Translations under genes and position numbers: made by a program
The notes under the pieces: generated by a model
Told to the model about the DNA's origin: nothing
The model's database searches: none
Seen by the model: the letters and a program-made list of their open reading frames with translations, nothing else
In this document: positions 14,768-20,462 of the stretch, in pieces
How positions within the stretch are numbered: position 1 is the first letter of the stretch
Layout of the letters: each line of letters opens with the position of its first letter
Assembly (NCBI GenBank): GCA_013298445.1
Contig: JAAFHQ010000014.1
Span: 1-20,462, forward strand
Direction of reading: 5' to 3'
DNA length: 20,462 nucleotides
Origin: Chitinophagales bacterium
GTDB lineage: Bacteria; Bacteroidota; Bacteroidia; Chitinophagales; Saprospiraceae

Positions 14768-17221
14768 TTAGAAGCCATCATTGCCTTCCCTTTGTTCATC
14801 ACCACGGCCGTTTCGCTCTTTGAAATCCAGTTTACCGAATCGATAGCTAAAACTGATTCCATAAGAGCGTTGAGCAATCGCGTTTTGACTGAACTGTTCG
14901 AAGTTTGATCCATTCAAACGGTTAGGAAATTTCAAATACTTGGCGAAAGGTTGAACGGCGACGATCCCAATCGAGGCTTTCTTTTTCCAAATGTCCTTGC
15001 GCACTGCAAACGAACTTCGGGCATATGCGGATCTAGAGCCTTGCAAGCTTACCCGAGGTGCCGAATAAAATCCATTTACTTCTGCACGAAGGGTTTTGGA
15101 AAAAGTGTAACTCAGGTTCATGTTTCCGTTCCAGTAGGCACCAGAATTGGTTAGGCGCACTCCATTTACAACTCCTTCTCCGCTATAATAAATGACCGTT
15201 GCGTTTCCTCTTAATTGTAGTTTGTCCTTTAACGTAACTGAGGCAAAAAGGTTGCCACCAAAAGTGGAGCTTTTGCCGATATTCTGATAAGAGGTCAAAC
15301 TCACTCCATCATCAATGATGCTTAGAATGGGCTCAATGATGTCGCGGGTAGCCCGGTAGAAAGTACCCAAATTCATGCTGAAGGCTTTGGCAGATTTATT
15401 GAAGGTCAGTTCGTATTGATTGGTAACTTCTGGAAGCAGTAAGGGGTTTCCAACTGTGATGTCACGAGGGTCACTTACGGCTACATAAGGATTGACAAAG
15501 TCTTCTTCCGGGCGTTGAATGCGTTGTCCGTAGCTGAACTTGATGCCACTGAGTTCGCTGAGTTTGTAATTCAGGGTAGCACTGGGAAGCACATTGCCAT
15601 AGTTGGAGGAAAAAGGTTGACGCTCCGCATTGTCATAATCCCCACTGATGCTGGTACCCTCGTAACGGGCGCCTGCCAACAGTCCCCACTTTTCCGAAAG
15701 CTCTACATTGAAAGAGGCATAACCAGCATACACGTCTTGCAAATAATCGAACTGGTCTGAACGCAATTCATCCAGGATGAAAGTTTGAGTGTTTGCATCA
15801 AAATTGCGGTAATCAAAGTCGCTGTTGATGATCCGGAAAACTCCTTTTACTCCTGTTTCCAGTTTAACTTTTTCACCAAAGGGATGGGTGTAATCCAACT
15901 GGACAAGGGTTTCACCATTACGGGAGCGGTTGCCATTGCTTTCGTTGCGGTACAAGGTGGAATCGTTGCCAGATTGCTGCACTAGATTTTCCACCCTATC
16001 TTTATCATTTTCCAGCTGTACAGCAAAGGTTAGTTCTTTTCCAGGTTTTACAAAAGTACGGCGGTAATCGAAGCTCCAATCCAGGCCATTGCTCTGGTTG
16101 TCGCCAAAAGATTCCCTGGTGTATTCCTGACGAAGGTTTGCTGCAGGGTCAATAAAAAGAGCATCCGTAAAATTGGTGCTTTCCCTGCCTCTCCCACCAA
16201 AATTGACATTGGAAGAAACGCGGTTGTAAGCATTGATGTCGTAACTAAGTTCAAGGTTACCACGGCCACCAAAGCTTGTGCCATCCCCTTCTCCATTCTG
16301 CGTTAGTACACGTTCACCTGTGGCTAGAAAATCCCGGCGTACAAATTCGCTGATCGATGGTCGGGTAGGATTACCTCTGAAACCGCCACTAAAACTGAGG
16401 CCGAAGCGACCTTTGGCATAGTTGAGCCCTAAGTTGCCATTGTTGGAACGAGTGCCTACAGATGCCGAAGCATTCCCCGTAAATCCTTGTGGCGCTTTTT
16501 TACGGGTGATAATGTTGATGATGCCCGCACTGCCCTCGCCATCATACCGAGCTGATGGACTGGTGATGACTTCAATACTTTTGATTTGTTCAGCTGGAAT
16601 GGATTTGAGCGCCTCCGCAACTCCTCCTGAAAAAATCGCTGAAGGCCTACCATTGATTAAAATTTGAATATTGCTGGAGCCCCGCAAACTGACCCCTCCG
16701 TTTACATCTACTGAGAGCATAGGAACTCTGGACAAAACATCTGAGGCATCGCCGCCTGCCGTTGAAACGTCTTTTTCAGCATTGTACACCAGTTTATCAA
16801 TCTTGTTTTCAACAATCGCGGCTTGCCCTACAATTTCTACCCCTTCCAGAACATAGCTATCCGGAATCAGGTAAATGGTGTTCAGATTGAAGTCTGGCTT
16901 CTCTGGGCTTAGGTTGATACTTGACGTTTTGTTTTTGTACCCAATAAAAGAAAAGACCAATTGGTATTTCCCCAAAGCAACCTCATTGAATTTGAATTCT
17001 CCTTTTTCATCTGTGGTCAAGCCATCAACTTGATTTTGAGATTGGATCTCAAGCAACATTACGGTGGCGAACTCTACTGGTTGGCGGCTAATTGAGTCAA
17101 TCAAAACTCCAGCGATTTTACCTTTTATTGAAGGCTTTCCATCTGATTTATTGCCAGGGCTTTGTGCAGCTAGGAAACAGGAATAAAAAATTGCAATCAG
17201 AAAAAGGATTCTGTACTTCAT
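14768..17221 (-). CDS. TonB-dependent-type outer-membrane beta-barrel protein, paralogue 2
   Basis: At 817 residues it has the same architecture as the gene downstream: signal peptide (cut near LAA|QS), a short linker, a CarboxypepD_reg-like domain (about 32-115; GKIAGVLIDSISRQPVEFATVM), a plug (about 128-245; LSVDVNGGVSLRG, ILINGRPSAIFSGG, EGSAGIINIITRKK) and a barrel ending YGISFSYRFGKLDF. Similarity to the other copy runs along nearly the full length, so this is an old tandem duplication; many substitutions separate them. It is the first gene of the pair, with a -7-like box 29 bp upstream of its ATG, and the 58-bp gap to the next suggests one transcript. No SusD-like gene is nearby. Ligand unknown. 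Confidence 0.9.
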   Translation of the reverse strand: MKYRILFLIAIFYSCFLAAQSPGNKSDGKPSIKGKIAGVLIDSISRQPVEFATVMLLEIQSQNQVDGLTTDEKGEFKFNEVALGKYQLVFSFIGYKNKTSSINLSPEKPDFNLNTIYLIPDSYVLEGVEIVGQAAIVENKIDKLVYNAEKDVSTAGGDASDVLSRVPMLSVDVNGGVSLRGSSNIQILINGRPSAIFSGGVAEALKSIPAEQIKSIEVITSPSARYDGEGSAGIINIITRKKAPQGFTGNASASVGTRSNNGNLGLNYAKGRFGLSFSGGFRGNPTRPSISEFVRRDFLATGERVLTQNGEGDGTSFGGRGNLELSYDINAYNRVSSNVNFGGRGRESTNFTDALFIDPAANLRQEYTRESFGDNQSNGLDWSFDYRRTFVKPGKELTFAVQLENDKDRVENLVQQSGNDSTLYRNESNGNRSRNGETLVQLDYTHPFGEKVKLETGVKGVFRIINSDFDYRNFDANTQTFILDELRSDQFDYLQDVYAGYASFNVELSEKWGLLAGARYEGTSISGDYDNAERQPFSSNYGNVLPSATLNYKLSELSGIKFSYGQRIQRPEEDFVNPYVAVSDPRDITVGNPLLLPEVTNQYELTFNKSAKAFSMNLGTFYRATRDIIEPILSIIDDGVSLTSYQNIGKSSTFGGNLFASVTLKDKLQLRGNATVIYYSGEGVVNGVRLTNSGAYWNGNMNLSYTFSKTLRAEVNGFYSAPRVSLQGSRSAYARSSFAVRKDIWKKKASIGIVAVQPFAKYLKFPNRLNGSNFEQFSQNAIAQRSYGISFSYRFGKLDFKERNGRGDEQREGNDGF

Positions 17222-17249
17222 GTTTATAGTTATGTGGACATTAAGGGTG

Positions 17250-17257
17250 CAAAATTA
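17250..17257 (-). promoter_or_regulatory. Putative Bacteroidetes -7 box for the barrel pair
   Basis: On the minus strand the sequence is TAATTTTG, an exact TAnnTTTG, 28 bp before the ATG of the first barrel gene. The -33 region about 20 bp upstream has no TTTG, so only half of the consensus is present. It lies downstream of the terminator at 17420-17451, where a new promoter is required. Confidence 0.45.
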
Positions 17258-17419
17258 CATTGCTTTATTGCCCAGTACACCAGTTTAAGCGCAGATGGAG
17301 TAGAAGTGTTGGATAAAAAAGGAAAAAAATGCCCGATGGCAGGAGAGAGTCGACGAAAGGAATTCGAAGCGCTAGTATTTTTATGTGCCAAAACCAACTA
17401 ACGCAGTTCGATTTGGTTC

Positions 17420-17451
17420 AAAAAAAGGGCCGTCCTCAGTCGGCACGGCCC
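17420..17451 (-). terminator. Intrinsic terminator of the glucosaminidase gene
   Basis: Read on the minus strand, gggccgt (17451-17445) pairs with acggccc (17433-17427) across an 11-base loop and is followed directly by seven T. It lies about 130 bp past the stop of the gene at 17581-18417 and would isolate that transcript from the downstream barrel pair. Confidence 0.85.
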
Positions 17452-17580
17452 ATCATTCATGAGAAAACCACTTAGAATATAAGGAAAGCAAGATAGGAAA
17501 GACGAATTAGGAAGCTGTTAAAACCCAGTCAAACAGCTTTAAGGGGCTAGTGCATCAGCACCATTCAACATCAACAAGTC

Positions 17581-18417
17581 CTATTGTTCAGCCCCCATTG
17601 TGTCCAATTTATTCAATTGATAATGTTCAATGATTTGAGTCAGGTGTTGGGCATAATCTTCCATGGGATTATAACCTATTTTTTCCAAAGCTTTGGCCCA
17701 ACGCTTGTAATTGGTTCCATATTTGAACAGTTCAGGATGTTCATTGCGCAGGTAAAGGCTATGCGCCCGCCAGCTTTCCCAGGCTGTTGCGACTGGAGTA
17801 TTGCGCAAGGGAATGCCAAAATGATTGTTGCTAACCACCGCATCATTTAGGGTACCTGCCTGGCTCTCCAATAGTGCTTGTGCCATTTTGATACTGGCTG
17901 GTACGCCAAATTGTTGCATTTCCATAACTGCGACCCGGCGGAAACGTTTGATGTAGGCATCAATTTGTGCTTCCTGCGGGTTGGATGTTCGGGCTGTCTC
18001 CTGGCTGCTTGGTTTTGTAGGCAAAGCAATGGATTGAGCCATGCCAAATTGAGCTACACCTGCCTGGTCTGTTTTTAGACTGGATTGGCCAATCAACCAG
18101 GATGGCAATTTGAGGTTCAGGGTAAATCTTAAATCTTCTTTAAAGACCAAAAACATTGCCACTGCCAATATGCCCAATTTAAAATAAGGCACCCTTGGTT
18201 TTTCAAACAAATTGTGCTTAATTGAATGAACCAGGTATTTCCCAGCAACGTAGAGTTTTCCGATGCCCATCCAGGTCTGGCGAACGAGGTCGATCAGGTT
18301 TGGATAATTGTCCTCGGTATTGTTGTGAGCTGCAATTCCAGCAGAGGGGCGTCCATTACGGTTTGGCCCGCTTTCATTGGAGTAGGTGGTGTGGTATCTT
18401 GGTTGTGATGCGCCCAT
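17581..18417 (-). CDS. Membrane-anchored GH73-like glucosaminidase (peptidoglycan hydrolase)
   Basis: The 278-residue protein has a polar N-terminal region (1-75), one membrane span (about 80-93; LGILAVAMFLVF) and a C-terminal glucosaminidase/FlgJ-like domain (152-271). Hallmarks are YIKRFRRVAVMEMQQFGVPAS, QALLESQAGT with the catalytic Glu at 184, NNHFGI (197-202), WESWRAHSLYL and YKRWAKALEKIGY. The family hydrolyses the beta-1,4 bond after GlcNAc in peptidoglycan. By topology the domain should be periplasmic. Compared with usual family members, the segment between NNHFGI and WESWRAHS is about 25 residues shorter, losing the Cys pair, the acidic stretch and the F-R-x-Y motif. No LysM domain is present. 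A complete Bacteroidetes promoter lies 78 bp upstream of the ATG and an intrinsic terminator downstream, so the gene is probably monocistronic. Confidence 0.85.
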   Translation of the reverse strand: MGASQPRYHTTYSNESGPNRNGRPSAGIAAHNNTEDNYPNLIDLVRQTWMGIGKLYVAGKYLVHSIKHNLFEKPRVPYFKLGILAVAMFLVFKEDLRFTLNLKLPSWLIGQSSLKTDQAGVAQFGMAQSIALPTKPSSQETARTSNPQEAQIDAYIKRFRRVAVMEMQQFGVPASIKMAQALLESQAGTLNDAVVSNNHFGIPLRNTPVATAWESWRAHSLYLRNEHPELFKYGTNYKRWAKALEKIGYNPMEDYAQHLTQIIEHYQLNKLDTMGAEQ

Positions 18418-18494
18418 GATGGTTATTTTTTAGCGAGTAAAACATTCAACAATTTCAGAGATGGTCAATATCTCCGTCCTTGTTTGCAACACAA

Positions 18495-18526
18495 CAAAGA
18501 TAAAATTAAAAGTTTTAAAAAACAAA
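18495..18526 (-). promoter_or_regulatory. Bacteroidetes-type promoter of the glucosaminidase gene
   Basis: On the minus strand TTTG (18526-18523) is followed by a 20-bp spacer and TATCTTTG (18502-18495), an exact match to the TTTG-N19-21-TAnnTTTG promoter known from Bacteroides and relatives. The expected transcription start is near 18488, giving a leader of about 70 bases before the ATG at 18417. Confidence 0.72.
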
Positions 18527-18573
18527 TAATTTTAAAAATTTCTAAACAAAAATATTTCCAACAACTTTAAGCT

Positions 18574-20226
18574 TCAATTTTTGAGTGGTTTATATTTGGC
18601 TGCTTTTTGAAAGCGTGTATCGTTGATAAACCGGAGGTAAGGTTCCTCATTGACCGTTTCGAAGGTGTATTTAAAACCTTTGTCTACAGCTTTGCGGACA
18701 TTCAGATAAAACTTTTCATTTTGTCCCATAAAGGCATACGACTCTGCAAGTGAAGTGTAGGGATAGGCTACATTGGTGTCAACGGCTATTGAATTCCGCG
18801 CGTAATACACTGCCGAATCGTAACGCTGTTGACTGTAATGAGCCACCGCAGCGAAGTTGTGCATTACTTGCAAATAGGACTTTACATCTTGACTTTCCTG
18901 ATCGTTTTTGCTAAATACAACAATACCCTTTCTAGCCATATCTAAACATTTTTCGAAATTCTTTTTTCCAAATTCATTTCGTACAATTTGGGTTAGGGCA
19001 TATACATTACCAGGATCGTACTCCAACACCTTATACAGCATTTTGAGCGCACTATCTTGTCGGTTTTCGTAAACCAAACTACCTGCCAGAAAAAGAAAAC
19101 CTTCAGCCGATTCTGGAGCTTGCTCGCGCCCCTGTCTGTACAAATCCAGCCCGCCTGCAGTATCCAGTTTGAACTGAATTTTAAAATTGCCGTAGTAGGC
19201 ATAATTGTATATATCCTTTGGAAATTCTTTGATTACTTGCTGAAAGGCTTTTTCTGCTTTATCAAATTTCTTTAGCTCTACGTAGCATTGAGCAAGGGTG
19301 ATGATTGTTCGTGAACGTATAGTTTCCACTTTAGCAAATGTCAGTAGCCTTTCCAATATTTTGGTCGCTTTCTCATATTGACCTGTATGAAAATAGGATG
19401 TACCTAGGTTGGACAAAGCGGGTTCCAGTTTGGAGTCCAATGACACTGCCTTTTCATACTTTTCTATGCCTCCATTTATATTTTGTTGTCTTACCAAAAT
19501 ACTACCCCAGGCCAGATACGCCCATGCAGCTTCTTTGGGGCGCTCTTTAAGGATTGCTCTTGCACAGTCCATTGCTTCATCATAACGCTTCTGGTGGTAA
19601 TAGTAGACGGCCAGGATATATGGATCTGACCAGCGTAGTACTTTCTCTGCGGCTTCTTTTAGCAACTTATTTACTCGTTTATCAATTGTAAGTGAATCGG
19701 TGTAATTGTGGACTTCTATTTTATTGGCATCACTAAAGCGCAGAGTGAGGGTCATGTCCTGTGCCAGGGTTGTCAGTTCTCCACTGACGGTGCGGTCTTT
19801 TTTACCCAATAACTGCTTTGCATAATACAATATGGTTTTGGTAGAAAAACCTACGCCCATTACACTCAAGTCCATTTCAGGTTTTAGAGCTGCATCAAAT
19901 TTAACCGAGTCATTTTTTATGTCCCCAACATCAGCTTTGATTGCTGCTACTTCGTCCATAATTTTTTGGGCCAATACTAGTCCATTTAACCCCGATTCTT
20001 CTAAATGTTTGGGAACATGGAAGGTTTGAATGGAATAGGCATCTTTTCTCATTTCAAAATTGATGTTTCGTATCAACACCACAATGAGCACCAAACCAAA
20101 TATTTTTGCAAGAATGATCATCCAGTCAAAAAACAGATGAAAGGTTGCCCGCATTTTCCTTTCCAGGGCAATATTTATATTTTTGGTGAACCCTTTCCAA
20201 AGTTTGTCGAAATAGGAGAATTTCAT
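18574..20226 (-). CDS. Membrane-anchored TPR protein
   Basis: The 550-residue product has a basic cytoplasmic N-terminus, one membrane span (about 35-53; WMIILAKIFGLVLIVVLI) and a periplasmic remainder. Residues 60-190 contain IQTFHVPKHLEESGLNGLVLAQKI, a pattern also seen ahead of TPR arrays in some cyclase-like and other signalling proteins. From about 205 to 510 there are several TPR-like helix pairs (KRYDEAMDCARAILKERP, AWAYLAWGSILVRQQNINGG, ALSNLGTSYFHTGQYEKATKIL, KKFDKAEKAFQQVIKEFP). The end (NEEPYLRFINDTRFQKAA) is a common closing motif of such arrays. TPRs form a scaffold for protein partners; no enzyme domain is present. It is 156 bp upstream of the glucosaminidase gene on the same strand, but that gene has its own promoter. 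Partner unknown. Confidence 0.85.
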   Translation of the reverse strand: MKFSYFDKLWKGFTKNINIALERKMRATFHLFFDWMIILAKIFGLVLIVVLIRNINFEMRKDAYSIQTFHVPKHLEESGLNGLVLAQKIMDEVAAIKADVGDIKNDSVKFDAALKPEMDLSVMGVGFSTKTILYYAKQLLGKKDRTVSGELTTLAQDMTLTLRFSDANKIEVHNYTDSLTIDKRVNKLLKEAAEKVLRWSDPYILAVYYYHQKRYDEAMDCARAILKERPKEAAWAYLAWGSILVRQQNINGGIEKYEKAVSLDSKLEPALSNLGTSYFHTGQYEKATKILERLLTFAKVETIRSRTIITLAQCYVELKKFDKAEKAFQQVIKEFPKDIYNYAYYGNFKIQFKLDTAGGLDLYRQGREQAPESAEGFLFLAGSLVYENRQDSALKMLYKVLEYDPGNVYALTQIVRNEFGKKNFEKCLDMARKGIVVFSKNDQESQDVKSYLQVMHNFAAVAHYSQQRYDSAVYYARNSIAVDTNVAYPYTSLAESYAFMGQNEKFYLNVRKAVDKGFKYTFETVNEEPYLRFINDTRFQKAAKYKPLKN

Positions 20227-20322
20227 AAACTACTAGATTAACATTCAGCATTTTGTACATAAGAACAAGTCGAAACTTAAACAAGCCCCAAATCCAACTC
20301 CCTAAGGACAAAAAACAAAATA

Positions 20323-20358
20323 CGGGCACCTCTTATCACAGAGATGCCCGCATTTTTT
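20323..20358. terminator. Intrinsic terminator, T-tracts on both sides
   Basis: An 11-bp stem cgggcacctct (20323-20333) / agagatgcccg (20340-20350), with one G-U pair and a 6-base loop, is flanked by T-rich sequence in both directions: six T after it on the plus strand and TATTTTGTTTTTT on the minus strand. It lies 34 bp past the stop of the glycine-rich protein gene, which it most likely terminates. Confidence 0.85.
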
Positions 20359-20384
20359 ATCCTTACACGAGTAGTGTTGATCGA

Positions 20385-20462
20385 TTAATACCGATCGTCT
20401 TCATCTTTGTAACGGTCATTGGTACCATAGTCGCTACCTTTGTTGTCACGGTAACCGCCGCC
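20385..20462 (-). CDS. C-terminus of a glycine-rich, probably RNA-binding protein
   Basis: Only the last 25 codons and the TAA are in the window; the 5' part lies beyond the right edge. The peptide begins GGGYRDNKGSDYGT and ends KDEDDRY. Gly/Tyr/Arg/Asp-rich tails of this kind follow the RRM domain in small Bacteroidetes RNA-binding proteins, which is the likely identity, but no RRM motif is visible here. The frame is clean to the window edge, and a strong terminator follows the stop, supporting a real gene end. Confidence 0.65.
   Translation of the reverse strand, partial: GGGYRDNKGSDYGTNDRYKDEDDRY

Larger units (their letters stand above)
17222..17580. other. 359-bp intergenic region with terminator and promoter elements
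   Basis: From right to left on the minus strand it contains a weak inverted repeat (17512-17519 with 17532-17539), the intrinsic terminator of the glucosaminidase gene (17420-17451), about 160 bp with no visible signal, and the promoter-like box of the barrel pair (17250-17257). I find no coding potential. Confidence 0.6.

Noticed and set aside
20272..20292. Promoter for the TPR gene (TAAGTTTC with an upstream TTTG)
   Set aside because: The -7 box has a mismatch and the spacer is only 9 bp, well short of 19-21.

Overview
The window looks like a chromosomal segment of a Bacteroidota bacterium, probably from the Saprospiria or a neighbouring class. The evidence is two SusC-like outer-membrane barrels of the CarboxypepD_reg/OMP_b-brl_3 type, a DUF4369 protein with a redoxin relic, signal peptides cut before a Gln (A|Q), one well-formed Bacteroidetes promoter (TTTG, 20 bp, TAnnTTTG), and no convincing Shine-Dalgarno sites. 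The lineage below phylum is inference.

Layout. 1-1990 (+): the 3' end of an enolase-superfamily sugar-acid dehydratase-like gene, then a BASS-family (bile acid:Na+ symporter-like) transporter. 2240-3580 (+): an exported metal-dependent amidohydrolase. 3705-5402 (-): a small all-helical protein, then an M16 zinc peptidase bracketed by two related inverted-repeat elements. 5780-7144 (+): a TrpB2-type tryptophan synthase beta chain without trpA. 7228-8471: a degraded, AT-rich stretch with a DUF4369 protein that has lost its thioredoxin domain and a relic of a redoxin active site. 8274-11888 (+): a gene chain joined by ATGA overlaps (small ORF, secreted redoxin-N-terminal-like protein, GT-C-like membrane protein), then a TPR/DUF6624-like secreted protein. 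12043-17221 (-): two tandem paralogous outer-membrane beta-barrel proteins. 17581-20226 (-): a membrane-anchored GH73-like glucosaminidase and a membrane-anchored TPR protein. 20385-20462 (-): the C-terminus of a glycine-rich, probably RNA-binding, protein.

The most unusual layer lies between the genes. At least six intergenic gaps hold long inverted repeats. In four of them (2018-2134, 3581-3701, 5013-5120, 11887-12041) the arms are built from degenerate 7-9 bp words repeated in tandem around a variable core. The two flanking the M16 gene share a core and point in opposite directions. I see no CRISPR array, tRNA, rRNA, transposase or defence system. The repeat elements and the redoxin graveyard are the best candidates for something under-described.
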